Assembly: GCA_037893245.1 (NCBI GenBank)
Contig: JBAIAA010000434.1
Location: 186,001 to 250,000, forward strand
DNA: 64,000 bases
Source: Crossaster papposus
Lineage: Eukaryota; Echinodermata; Asteroidea; Velatida; Solasteridae
Direction: 5' to 3'
Shown: in pieces, positions 40,101-54,015 of the stretch
How positions within the stretch are numbered: the first letter of the stretch is position 1
How the letters are laid out: every line of letters starts with the position of its first letter
The notes under the pieces: model-generated
The model's input: only the letters and a program-made list of their open reading frames with translations
Told to the model about the DNA's origin: nothing
Databases searched by the model: none
Program-made: the position numbers and the translations under genes

Positions 40101-43100
40101 TTCTTTCCCTTTACATATTTCTTATGCACACTTCTTTCCCTTTACATATTTCTTATGCACACTTCTTTCCCTTTACATATTTCTTATGCACACTTCTTTC
40201 CCTTTACATATTTCTTATGCACACTTCTTTCCCTTTACATATTTCTTATGCACACTTCTTTCCCTTTACATATTTCTTATGCACACTTCTTTCCCTTTAC
40301 ATATTTCTTATGCACACTTCTTTCCCTTTACATATTTCTTATGCACACTTCTTTCCCTTTACATATTTCTTATGCACACTTCTTTCCCTTTACATATTTC
40401 TTATGCACACTTCTTTCCCTTTACATATTTCTTATGCACACTTCTTTCCCTTTACATATTTCTTATGCACACTTCTTTCCCTTTACATATTTCTTATGCA
40501 CACTTCTTTCCCTTTACATATTTCTTATGCACACTTCTTTCCCTTTACATATTTCTTATGCACACTTCTTTCCCTTTACATATTTCTTATGCACACTTCT
40601 TTCCCTTTACATATTTCTTATGCACACTTCTTTCCCTTTACATATTTCTTATGCACACTTCTTTCCCTTTACATATTTCTTATGCACACTTCTTTCCCTT
40701 TACATATTTCTTATGCACACTTCTTTCCCTTTACATATTTCTTATGCACACTTCTTTCCCTTTACATATTTCTTATGCACACTTCTTTCCCTTTACATAT
40801 TTCTTATGCACACTTCTTTCCCTTTACATATTTCTTATGCACACTTCTTTCCCTTTACATATTTCTTATGCACACTTCTTTCCCTTTACATATTTCTTAT
40901 GCACACTTCTTTCCCTTTACATATTTCTTATGCACACTTCTTTCCCTTTACATATTTCTTATGCACACTTCTTTCCCTTTACATATTTCTTATGCACACT
41001 TCTTTCCCTTTACATATTTCTTATGCACACTTCTTTCCCTTTACATATTTCTTATGCACACTTCTTTCCCTTTACATATTTCTTATGCACACTTCTTTCC
41101 CTTTACATATTTCTTATGCACACTTCTTTCCCTTTACATATTTCTTATGCACACTTCTTTCCCTTTACATATTTCTTATGCACACTTCTTTCCCTTTACA
41201 TATTTCTTATGCACACTTCTTTCCCTTTACATATTTCTTATGCACACTTCTTTCCCTTTACATATTTCTTATGCACACTTCTTTCCCTTTACATATTTCT
41301 TATGCACACTTCTTTCCCTTTACATATTTCTTATGCACACTTCTTTCCCTTTACATATTTCTTATGCACACTTCTTTCCCTTTACATATTTCTTATGCAC
41401 ACTTCTTTCCCTTTACATATTTCTTATGCACACTTCTTTCCCTTTACATATTTCTTATGCACACTTCTTTCCCTTTACATATTTCTTATGCACACTTCTT
41501 TCCCTTTACATATTTCTTATGCACACTTCTTTCCCTTTACATATTTCTTATGCACACTTCTTTCCCTTTACATATTTCTTATGCACACTTCTTTCCCTTT
41601 ACATATTTCTTATGCACACTTCTTTCCCTTTACATATTTCTTATGCACACTTCTTTCCCTTTACATATTTCTTATGCACACTTCTTTCCCTTTACATATT
41701 TCTTATGCACACTTCTTTCCCTTTACATATTTCTTATGCACACTTCTTTCCCTTTACATATTTCTTATGCACACTTCTTTCCCTTTACATATTTCTTATG
41801 CACACTTCTTTCCCTTTACATATTTCTTATGCACACTTCTTTCCCTTTACATATTTCTTATGCACACTTCTTTCCCTTTACATATTTCTTATGCACACTT
41901 CTTTCCCTTTACATATTTCTTATGCACACTTCTTTCCCTTTACATATTTCTTATGCACACTTCTTTCCCTTTACATATTTCTTATGCACACTTCTTTCCC
42001 TTTACATATTTCTTATGCACACTTCTTTCCCTTTACATATTTCTTATGCACACTTCTTTCCCTTTACATATTTCTTATGCACACTTCTTTCCCTTTACAT
42101 ATTTCTTATGCACACTTCTTTCCCTTTACATATTTCTTATGCACACTTCTTTCCCTTTACATATTTCTTATGCACACTTCTTTCCCTTTACATATTTCTT
42201 ATGCACACTTCTTTCCCTTTACATATTTCTTATGCACACTTCTTTCCCTTTACATATTTCTTATGCACACTTCTTTCCCTTTACATATTTCTTATGCACA
42301 CTTCTTTCCCTTTACATATTTCTTATGCACACTTCTTTCCCTTTACATATTTCTTATGCACACTTCTTTCCCTTTACATATTTCTTATGCACACTTCTTT
42401 CCCTTTACATATTTCTTATGCACACTTCTTTCCCTTTACATATTTCTTATGCACACTTCTTTCCCTTTACATATTTCTTATGCACACTTCTTTCCCTTTA
42501 CATATTTCTTATGCACACTTCTTTCCCTTTACATATTTCTTATGCACACTTCTTTCCCTTTACATATTTCTTATGCACACTTCTTTCCCTTTACATATTT
42601 CTTATGCACACTTCTTTCCCTTTACATATTTCTTATGCACACTTCTTTCCCTTTACATATTTCTTATGCACACTTCTTTCCCTTTACATATTTCTTATGC
42701 ACACTTCTTTCCCTTTACATATTTCTTATGCACACTTCTTTCCCTTTACATATTTCTTATGCACACTTCTTTCCCTTTACATATTTCTTATGCACACTTC
42801 TTTCCCTTTACATATTTCTTATGCACACTTCTTTCCCTTTACATATTTCTTATGCACACTTCTTTCCCTTTACATATTTCTTATGCACACTTCTTTCCCT
42901 TTACATATTTCTTATGCACACTTCTTTCCCTTTACATATTTCTTATGCACACTTCTTTCCCTTTACATATTTCTTATGCACACTTCTTTCCCTTTACATA
43001 TTTCTTATGCACACTTCTTTCCCTTTACATATTTCTTATGCACACTTCTTTCCCTTTACATATTTCTTATGCACACTTCTTTCCCTTTACATATTTCTTA

Positions 43101-46100
43101 TGCACACTTCTTTCCCTTTACATATTTCTTATGCACACTTCTTTCCCTTTACATATTTCTTATGCACACTTCTTTCCCTTTACATATTTCTTATGCACAC
43201 TTCTTTCCCTTTACATATTTCTTATGCACACTTCTTTCCCTTTACATATTTCTTATGCACACTTCTTTCCCTTTACATATTTCTTATGCACACTTCTTTC
43301 CCTTTACATATTTCTTATGCACACTTCTTTCCCTTTACATATTTCTTATGCACACTTCTTTCCCTTTACATATTTCTTATGCACACTTCTTTCCCTTTAC
43401 ATATTTCTTATGCACACTTCTTTCCCTTTACATATTTCTTATGCACACTTCTTTCCCTTTACATATTTCTTATGCACACTTCTTTCCCTTTACATATTTC
43501 TTATGCACACTTCTTTCCCTTTACATATTTCTTATGCACACTTCTTTCCCTTTACATATTTCTTATGCACACTTCTTTCCCTTTACATATTTCTTATGCA
43601 CACTTCTTTCCCTTTACATATTTCTTATGCACACTTCTTTCCCTTTACATATTTCTTATGCACACTTCTTTCCCTTTACATATTTCTTATGCACACTTCT
43701 TTCCCTTTACATATTTCTTATGCACACTTCTTTCCCTTTACATATTTCTTATGCACACTTCTTTCCCTTTACATATTTCTTATGCACACTTCTTTCCCTT
43801 TACATATTTCTTATGCACACTTCTTTCCCTTTACATATTTCTTATGCACACTTCTTTCCCTTTACATATTTCTTATGCACACTTCTTTCCCTTTACATAT
43901 TTCTTATGCACACTTCTTTCCCTTTACATATTTCTTATGCACACTTCTTTCCCTTTACATATTTCTTATGCACACTTCTTTCCCTTTACATATTTCTTAT
44001 GCACACTTCTTTCCCTTTACATATTTCTTATGCACACTTCTTTCCCTTTACATATTTCTTATGCACACTTCTTTCCCTTTACATATTTCTTATGCACACT
44101 TCTTTCCCTTTACATATTTCTTATGCACACTTCTTTCCCTTTACATATTTCTTATGCACACTTCTTTCCCTTTACATATTTCTTATGCACACTTCTTTCC
44201 CTTTACATATTTCTTATGCACACTTCTTTCCCTTTACATATTTCTTATGCACACTTCTTTCCCTTTACATATTTCTTATGCACACTTCTTTCCCTTTACA
44301 TATTTCTTATGCACACTTCTTTCCCTTTACATATTTCTTATGCACACTTCTTTCCCTTTACATATTTCTTATGCACACTTCTTTCCCTTTACATATTTCT
44401 TATGCACACTTCTTTCCCTTTACATATTTCTTATGCACACTTCTTTCCCTTTACATATTTCTTATGCACACTTCTTTCCCTTTACATATTTCTTATGCAC
44501 ACTTCTTTCCCTTTACATATTTCTTATGCACACTTCTTTCCCTTTACATATTTCTTATGCACACTTCTTTCCCTTTACATATTTCTTATGCACACTTCTT
44601 TCCCTTTACATATTTCTTATGCACACTTCTTTCCCTTTACATATTTCTTATGCACACTTCTTTCCCTTTACATATTTCTTATGCACACTTCTTTCCCTTT
44701 ACATATTTCTTATGCACACTTCTTTCCCTTTACATATTTCTTATGCACACTTCTTTCCCTTTACATATTTCTTATGCACACTTCTTTCCCTTTACATATT
44801 TCTTATGCACACTTCTTTCCCTTTACATATTTCTTATGCACACTTCTTTCCCTTTACATATTTCTTATGCACACTTCTTTCCCTTTACATATTTCTTATG
44901 CACACTTCTTTCCCTTTACATATTTCTTATGCACACTTCTTTCCCTTTACATATTTCTTATGCACACTTCTTTCCCTTTACATATTTCTTATGCACACTT
45001 CTTTCCCTTTACATATTTCTTATGCACACTTCTTTCCCTTTACATATTTCTTATGCACACTTCTTTCCCTTTACATATTTCTTATGCACACTTCTTTCCC
45101 TTTACATATTTCTTATGCACACTTCTTTCCCTTTACATATTTCTTATGCACACTTCTTTCCCTTTACATATTTCTTATGCACACTTCTTTCCCTTTACAT
45201 ATTTCTTATGCACACTTCTTTCCCTTTACATATTTCTTATGCACACTTCTTTCCCTTTACATATTTCTTATGCACACTTCTTTCCCTTTACATATTTCTT
45301 ATGCACACTTCTTTCCCTTTACATATTTCTTATGCACACTTCTTTCCCTTTACATATTTCTTATGCACACTTCTTTCCCTTTACATATTTCTTATGCACA
45401 CTTCTTTCCCTTTACATATTTCTTATGCACACTTCTTTCCCTTTACATATTTCTTATGCACACTTCTTTCCCTTTACATATTTCTTATGCACACTTCTTT
45501 CCCTTTACATATTTCTTATGCACACTTCTTTCCCTTTACATATTTCTTATGCACACTTCTTTCCCTTTACATATTTCTTATGCACACTTCTTTCCCTTTA
45601 CATATTTCTTATGCACACTTCTTTCCCTTTACATATTTCTTATGCACACTTCTTTCCCTTTACATATTTCTTATGCACACTTCTTTCCCTTTACATATTT
45701 CTTATGCACACTTCTTTCCCTTTACATATTTCTTATGCACACTTCTTTCCCTTTACATATTTCTTATGCACACTTCTTTCCCTTTACATATTTCTTATGC
45801 ACACTTCTTTCCCTTTACATATTTCTTATGCACACTTCTTTCCCTTTACATATTTCTTATGCACACTTCTTTCCCTTTACATATTTCTTATGCACACTTC
45901 TTTCCCTTTACATATTTCTTATGCACACTTCTTTCCCTTTACATATTTCTTATGCACACTTCTTTCCCTTTACATATTTCTTATGCACACTTCTTTCCCT
46001 TTACATATTTCTTATGCACACTTCTTTCCCTTTACATATTTCTTATGCACACTTCTTTCCCTTTACATATTTCTTATGCACACTTCTTTCCCTTTACATA

Positions 46101-47682
46101 TTTCTTATGCACACTTCTTTCCCTTTACATATTTCTTATGCACACTTCTTTCCCTTTACATATTTCTTATGCACACTTCTTTCCCTTTACATATTTCTTA
46201 TGCACACTTCTTTCCCTTTACATATTTCTTATGCACACTTCTTTCCCTTTACATATTTCTTATGCACACTTCTTTCCCTTTACATATTTCTTATGCACAC
46301 TTCTTTCCCTTTACATATTTCTTATGCACACTTCTTTCCCTTTACATATTTCTTATGCACACTTCTTTCCCTTTACATATTTCTTATGCACACTTCTTTC
46401 CCTTTACATATTTCTTATGCACACTTCTTTCCCTTTACATATTTCTTATGCACACTTCTTTCCCTTTACATATTTCTTATGCACACTTCTTTCCCTTTAC
46501 ATATTTCTTATGCACACTTCTTTCCCTTTACATATTTCTTATGCACACTTCTTTCCCTTTACATATTTCTTATGCACACTTCTTTCCCTTTACATATTTC
46601 TTATGCACACTTCTTTCCCTTTACATATTTCTTATGCACACTTCTTTCCCTTTACATATTTCTTATGCACACTTCTTTCCCTTTACATATTTCTTATGCA
46701 CACTTCTTTCCCTTTACATATTTCTTATGCACACTTCTTTCCCTTTACATATTTCTTATGCACACTTCTTTCCCTTTACATATTTCTTATGCACACTTCT
46801 TTCCCTTTACATATTTCTTATGCACACTTCTTTCCCTTTACATATTTCTTATGCACACTTCTTTCCCTTTACATATTTCTTATGCACACTTCTTTCCCTT
46901 TACATATTTCTTATGCACACTTCTTTCCCTTTACATATTTCTTATGCACACTTCTTTCCCTTTACATATTTCTTATGCACACTTCTTTCCCTTTACATAT
47001 TTCTTATGCACACTTCTTTCCCTTTACATATTTCTTATGCACACTTCTTTCCCTTTACATATTTCTTATGCACACTTCTTTCCCTTTACATATTTCTTAT
47101 GCACACTTCTTTCCCTTTACATATTTCTTATGCACACTTCTTTCCCTTTACATATTTCTTATGCACACTTCTTTCCCTTTACATATTTCTTATGCACACT
47201 TCTTTCCCTTTACATATTTCTTATGCACACTTCTTTCCCTTTACATATTTCTTATGCACACTTCTTTCCCTTTACATATTTCTTATGCACACTTCTTTCC
47301 CTTTACATATTTCTTATGCACACTTCTTTCCCTTTACATATTTCTTATGCACACTTCTTTCCCTTTACATATTTCTTATGCACACTTCTTTCCCTTTACA
47401 TATTTCTTATGCACACTTCTTTCCCTTTACATATTTCTTATGCACACTTCTTTCCCTTTACATATTTCTTATGCACACTTCTTTCCCTTTACATATTTCT
47501 TATGCACACTTCTTTCCCTTTACATATTTCTTATGCACACTTCTTTCCCTTTACATATTTCTTATGCACACTTCTTTCCCTTTACATATTTCTTATGCAC
47601 ACTTCTTTCCCTTTACATATTTCTTATGCACACTTCTTTCCCTTTACATATTTCTTATGCACACTTCTTTCCCTTTACATAT
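37174..47682 (+). repeat. Second longest run of identical units (339 copies)
   Basis: The run is 10,509 bp, exactly 339 units of 31 bp. It lies between a 36-bp irregular unit at 37,138-37,173 and the irregular cluster starting at 47,683. No substitution was seen. Confidence 0.9.
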
Positions 47683-47809
47683 TTCTTATGCACACTTCTT
47701 TCTATTGCCCTTTCTTACATATTTATTATGCACACTTCTTTCCCTTTACATATTACTTAGGGCTTGTTCCACTTCATATTTTTATGCACACTTCTTTCCC
47801 TTTACATAT
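47683..47809 (+). repeat. Irregular cluster with a damaged cassette
   Basis: A 40-bp unit (47,683-47,722) with scattered insertions (TTCTATTGCCC, TTTCTTACAT) is followed by a unit starting TTATTATG. Next comes a badly altered cassette (about 47,754-47,780: starts TACTTAGGGC, then TTCCACTTCATA) that lacks the CTCGAG palindrome. A unit with a shortened start follows. Perfect units flank it on both sides. Confidence 0.82.
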
Positions 47810-50010
47810 TTCTTATGCACACTTCTTTCCCTTTACATATTTCTTATGCACACTTCTTTCCCTTTACATATTTCTTATGCACACTTCTTTCCCTTTACAT
47901 ATTTCTTATGCACACTTCTTTCCCTTTACATATTTCTTATGCACACTTCTTTCCCTTTACATATTTCTTATGCACACTTCTTTCCCTTTACATATTTCTT
48001 ATGCACACTTCTTTCCCTTTACATATTTCTTATGCACACTTCTTTCCCTTTACATATTTCTTATGCACACTTCTTTCCCTTTACATATTTCTTATGCACA
48101 CTTCTTTCCCTTTACATATTTCTTATGCACACTTCTTTCCCTTTACATATTTCTTATGCACACTTCTTTCCCTTTACATATTTCTTATGCACACTTCTTT
48201 CCCTTTACATATTTCTTATGCACACTTCTTTCCCTTTACATATTTCTTATGCACACTTCTTTCCCTTTACATATTTCTTATGCACACTTCTTTCCCTTTA
48301 CATATTTCTTATGCACACTTCTTTCCCTTTACATATTTCTTATGCACACTTCTTTCCCTTTACATATTTCTTATGCACACTTCTTTCCCTTTACATATTT
48401 CTTATGCACACTTCTTTCCCTTTACATATTTCTTATGCACACTTCTTTCCCTTTACATATTTCTTATGCACACTTCTTTCCCTTTACATATTTCTTATGC
48501 ACACTTCTTTCCCTTTACATATTTCTTATGCACACTTCTTTCCCTTTACATATTTCTTATGCACACTTCTTTCCCTTTACATATTTCTTATGCACACTTC
48601 TTTCCCTTTACATATTTCTTATGCACACTTCTTTCCCTTTACATATTTCTTATGCACACTTCTTTCCCTTTACATATTTCTTATGCACACTTCTTTCCCT
48701 TTACATATTTCTTATGCACACTTCTTTCCCTTTACATATTTCTTATGCACACTTCTTTCCCTTTACATATTTCTTATGCACACTTCTTTCCCTTTACATA
48801 TTTCTTATGCACACTTCTTTCCCTTTACATATTTCTTATGCACACTTCTTTCCCTTTACATATTTCTTATGCACACTTCTTTCCCTTTACATATTTCTTA
48901 TGCACACTTCTTTCCCTTTACATATTTCTTATGCACACTTCTTTCCCTTTACATATTTCTTATGCACACTTCTTTCCCTTTACATATTTCTTATGCACAC
49001 TTCTTTCCCTTTACATATTTCTTATGCACACTTCTTTCCCTTTACATATTTCTTATGCACACTTCTTTCCCTTTACATATTTCTTATGCACACTTCTTTC
49101 CCTTTACATATTTCTTATGCACACTTCTTTCCCTTTACATATTTCTTATGCACACTTCTTTCCCTTTACATATTTCTTATGCACACTTCTTTCCCTTTAC
49201 ATATTTCTTATGCACACTTCTTTCCCTTTACATATTTCTTATGCACACTTCTTTCCCTTTACATATTTCTTATGCACACTTCTTTCCCTTTACATATTTC
49301 TTATGCACACTTCTTTCCCTTTACATATTTCTTATGCACACTTCTTTCCCTTTACATATTTCTTATGCACACTTCTTTCCCTTTACATATTTCTTATGCA
49401 CACTTCTTTCCCTTTACATATTTCTTATGCACACTTCTTTCCCTTTACATATTTCTTATGCACACTTCTTTCCCTTTACATATTTCTTATGCACACTTCT
49501 TTCCCTTTACATATTTCTTATGCACACTTCTTTCCCTTTACATATTTCTTATGCACACTTCTTTCCCTTTACATATTTCTTATGCACACTTCTTTCCCTT
49601 TACATATTTCTTATGCACACTTCTTTCCCTTTACATATTTCTTATGCACACTTCTTTCCCTTTACATATTTCTTATGCACACTTCTTTCCCTTTACATAT
49701 TTCTTATGCACACTTCTTTCCCTTTACATATTTCTTATGCACACTTCTTTCCCTTTACATATTTCTTATGCACACTTCTTTCCCTTTACATATTTCTTAT
49801 GCACACTTCTTTCCCTTTACATATTTCTTATGCACACTTCTTTCCCTTTACATATTTCTTATGCACACTTCTTTCCCTTTACATATTTCTTATGCACACT
49901 TCTTTCCCTTTACATATTTCTTATGCACACTTCTTTCCCTTTACATATTTCTTATGCACACTTCTTTCCCTTTACATATTTCTTATGCACACTTCTTTCC
50001 CTTTACATAT

Positions 50011-50031
50011 TTCTTATGCACACTTCTTTAT
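50011..50031 (+). other. Unit shortened by 10 bp
   Basis: The unit is 21 bp. CACTTCTTT runs straight into ATTTCTTATG, so the CCCTTTACAT segment is missing. Confidence 0.85.
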
Positions 50032-50527
50032 TTCTTATGCACACTTCTTTCCCTTTACATATTTCTTATGCACACTTCTTTCCCTTTACATATTTCTTAT
50101 GCACACTTCTTTCCCTTTACATATTTCTTATGCACACTTCTTTCCCTTTACATATTTCTTATGCACACTTCTTTCCCTTTACATATTTCTTATGCACACT
50201 TCTTTCCCTTTACATATTTCTTATGCACACTTCTTTCCCTTTACATATTTCTTATGCACACTTCTTTCCCTTTACATATTTCTTATGCACACTTCTTTCC
50301 CTTTACATATTTCTTATGCACACTTCTTTCCCTTTACATATTTCTTATGCACACTTCTTTCCCTTTACATATTTCTTATGCACACTTCTTTCCCTTTACA
50401 TATTTCTTATGCACACTTCTTTCCCTTTACATATTTCTTATGCACACTTCTTTCCCTTTACATATTTCTTATGCACACTTCTTTCCCTTTACATATTTCT
50501 TATGCACACTTCTTTCCCTTTACATAT

Positions 50528-50564
50528 TTAACTCGAGGGCTTGTTCCCACATCATGTCGTTTAT
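50528..50564 (+). repeat. Cassette with one inserted base
   Basis: This is a nearly intact cassette of 37 bp with an extra C giving CATGTCGTTTAT. It is the first recognisable full-length cassette after 17,855. Confidence 0.9.
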
Positions 50565-50800
50565 TTCTTATGCACACTTCTTTCCCTTTACATATTTCTT
50601 ATGCACACTTCTTTCCCTTTACATATTTCTTATGCACACTTCTTTCCCTTTACATATTTCTTATGCACACTTCTTTCCCTTTACATATTTCTTATGCACA
50701 CTTCTTTCCCTTTACATATTTCTTATGCACACTTCTTTCCCTTTACATATTTCTTATGCACACTTCTTTCCCTTTACATATTTCTTATGCACACTTCTTT

Positions 50801-51215
50801 CCCTTTACATATTTCTTATGCACACTCTTTCCCTTTACATAATTTCTTATGCACACTTCTTTCCCTTTACATATTTCTTATGCACACTTCTTCCCCTTTA
50901 CATATTTCTTATGCACACTTCTTTCCCTTTACATATTTCTTATGCACACTTCTTTCCCTTTACATATTTCTTATGCACACTTCTTTCCCTTTACATATTT
51001 CTTATGCACACTTCTTTCCCTTTACATATTTCTTATGCACACTTCTTTCCCTTTACATATTTCTTATGCACACTTCTTTCCCTTTACATATTTCTTATGC
51101 ACACTTCTTTCCTTTACATATTTCTTATGCACACTTCTTTCCCTTTACATATTTCTTATGCACACTTCTTTCCCTTTACATATTTCTTATGCCACACTTC
51201 TTTCCCTTTACATAT
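50801..51215 (+). other. Cluster of single-base indels in the array
   Basis: Five changes occur within about 400 bp: a missing T near 50,826 (CACACTCTTTCC), an extra A near 50,841 (ACATAATTTC), a C-for-T change near 50,893, a missing C near 51,113, and an extra C near 51,192 (ATGCCACAC). The indels cancel out, so the 50,528-52,425 cassette interval is 37 plus exactly 60 units. Confidence 0.82.
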
Positions 51216-52424
51216 TTCTTATGCACACTTCTTTCCCTTTACATATTTCTTATGCACACTTCTTTCCCTTTACATATTTCTTATGCACACTTCTTTCCCT
51301 TTACATATTTCTTATGCACACTTCTTTCCCTTTACATATTTCTTATGCACACTTCTTTCCCTTTACATATTTCTTATGCACACTTCTTTCCCTTTACATA
51401 TTTCTTATGCACACTTCTTTCCCTTTACATATTTCTTATGCACACTTCTTTCCCTTTACATATTTCTTATGCACACTTCTTTCCCTTTACATATTTCTTA
51501 TGCACACTTCTTTCCCTTTACATATTTCTTATGCACACTTCTTTCCCTTTACATATTTCTTATGCACACTTCTTTCCCTTTACATATTTCTTATGCACAC
51601 TTCTTTCCCTTTACATATTTCTTATGCACACTTCTTTCCCTTTACATATTTCTTATGCACACTTCTTTCCCTTTACATATTTCTTATGCACACTTCTTTC
51701 CCTTTACATATTTCTTATGCACACTTCTTTCCCTTTACATATTTCTTATGCACACTTCTTTCCCTTTACATATTTCTTATGCACACTTCTTTCCCTTTAC
51801 ATATTTCTTATGCACACTTCTTTCCCTTTACATATTTCTTATGCACACTTCTTTCCCTTTACATATTTCTTATGCACACTTCTTTCCCTTTACATATTTC
51901 TTATGCACACTTCTTTCCCTTTACATATTTCTTATGCACACTTCTTTCCCTTTACATATTTCTTATGCACACTTCTTTCCCTTTACATATTTCTTATGCA
52001 CACTTCTTTCCCTTTACATATTTCTTATGCACACTTCTTTCCCTTTACATATTTCTTATGCACACTTCTTTCCCTTTACATATTTCTTATGCACACTTCT
52101 TTCCCTTTACATATTTCTTATGCACACTTCTTTCCCTTTACATATTTCTTATGCACACTTCTTTCCCTTTACATATTTCTTATGCACACTTCTTTCCCTT
52201 TACATATTTCTTATGCACACTTCTTTCCCTTTACATATTTCTTATGCACACTTCTTTCCCTTTACATATTTCTTATGCACACTTCTTTCCCTTTACATAT
52301 TTCTTATGCACACTTCTTTCCCTTTACATATTTCTTATGCACACTTCTTTCCCTTTACATATTTCTTATGCACACTTCTTTCCCTTTACATATTTCTTAT
52401 GCACACTTATTTCCCTTTACATAT

Positions 52425-52460
52425 TTACCTCGAGGGCTTGTTCCCACATCATGTGTTTAT
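52425..52460 (+). repeat. Cassette, ACCTCGAG variant
   Basis: A 36-bp cassette starting TTACCTCGAG instead of TTAACTCGAG. This removes the TAA triplet and keeps the CTCGAG palindrome. Only this copy and the one at 53,980 have the change. The second unit after it starts TTTTTATG, also as at 53,980. Confidence 0.92.
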
Positions 52461-53979
52461 TTCTTATGCACACTTCTTTCCCTTTACATATTTTTTATGC
52501 ACACTTCTTTCCCTTTACATATTTATTATGCACACTTCTTTCCCTTTACATATTTCTTATGCACACTTCTTTACCTTTACATATTTCTTATGCACACTTC
52601 TTTCCCTTTACATATTTCTTATGCACACTTCTTTCCCTTTACATATTTCTTATGCACACTTCTTTCCCTTTACATATTTCTTATGCACACTTCTTTCCCT
52701 TTACATATTTCTTATGCACACTTCTTTCCCTTTACATATTTCTTATGCACACTTCTTTCCCTTTACATATTTCTTATGCACACTTCTTTCCCTTTACATA
52801 TTTCTTATGCACACTTCTTTCCCTTTACATATTTCTTATGCACACTTCTTTCCCTTTACATATTTCTTATGCACACTTCTTTCCCTTTACATATTTCTTA
52901 TGCACACTTCTTTCCCTTTACATATTTCTTATGCACACTTCTTTCCCTTTACATATTTTTTATGCACACTTATTTCCCTTTACATATTTCTTATGCACAC
53001 TTCTTTCCCTTTACATATTTCTTATGCACACTTCTTTCCCTTTACATATTTCTTATGCACACTTCTTTCCCTTTACATATTTCTTATGCACACTTCTTTC
53101 CCTTTACATATTTCTTATGCACACTTCTTTCCCTTTACATATTTCTTGTGCACACTTCTTTCCCTTTACATATTTCTTATGCACACTTCTTTCCCTTTAC
53201 ATATTTCTTATGCACAAATCTTTCCCTTTACATATTTCTTATGCACACTTCTTTCCCTTTACATATTTCTTATGCACACTTCTTTCCCTTTACATATTTC
53301 TTATGCACACTTCTTTCCCTTTACATATTTCTTATGCACACTTCTTTCCCTTTACATATTTCTTATGCACACTTCTTTCCCTTTACATATTTCTTATGCA
53401 CACTTCTTTCCCTTTACATATTTCTTATGCACACTTCTTTCCCTTTACATATTTCTTATGCACACTTCTTTCCCTTTACATATTTCTTATGCACACTTCT
53501 TTCCCTTTACATATTTCTTATGCACACTTCTTTCCCTTTACATATTTCTTATGCCCACTTCTTTCCCTTTACATATTTCTTATGCACACTTCTTTCCCTT
53601 TACATATTTCTTATGCCCACTTCTTTCCCTTTACATATTTCTTATGCACACTTCTTTCCCTTTACATATTTCTTATGCACACTTCTTTCCCTTTACATAT
53701 TTCTTATGCACACTTCTTTCCCTTTACATATTTCTTATGCACACTTCTTTCCCTTTACATATTTCTTATGCACACTTCTTTCCCTTTACATATTTCTTAT
53801 GCACACTTCTTTCCCTTTACATATTTCTTATGCACACTTCTTTCCCTTTACATATTTCTTATGCACACTTCTTTCCCTTTACATATTTCTTATGCACACT
53901 TCTTTCCCTTTACATATTTCTTATGCACACTTCTTTCCCTTTACATATTTCTTATGCACACTTCTTTCCCTTTACATAT

Positions 53980-54015
53980 TTACCTCGAGGGCTTGTTCCC
54001 ACATCATGTGTTTAT
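53980..54015 (+). repeat. Cassette, ACCTCGAG variant, second copy
   Basis: Same variant as at 52,425, exactly 1,555 bp later (36 plus 49 units). Both are followed by one normal unit and then a TTTTTATG unit. The shared GCACAAATC variant lies at different distances (near 53,217 and 54,616), so units were gained or lost after the duplication. Confidence 0.92.

Larger units (their letters stand above)
19121..52400 (+). repeat. Uniform core: near-perfect 31-bp array
   Basis: Runs of consecutive 31-bp units were checked by exact length arithmetic and by eye. They are 19,634-22,609 (96 units), 22,817-33,511 (345), 33,542-37,137 (116), 37,174-47,682 (339), 47,810-50,010 (71) and 50,032-50,527 (16). 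I saw no substitution inside them. Irregularities are almost all indels, near 19,614, 22,641, 22,805, 37,147, 47,701, 50,030, 50,826, 50,841, 51,113 and 51,192. One C-for-T change lies near 50,893 and one A-for-C change near 47,725. Only three cassettes occur, at 33,512, 47,754 and 50,528, and all are altered. This could be a recent expansion or a consensus artefact. Confidence 0.93.

Noticed and set aside
16610-50842. Very long + strand open frames (the longest about 11,400 codons) as protein genes
   Set aside because: They exist in all three frames at once, consist only of the repeat, and start and stop at cassettes. The unit length is not a multiple of three, so there is no coding constraint. 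No gene is annotated.
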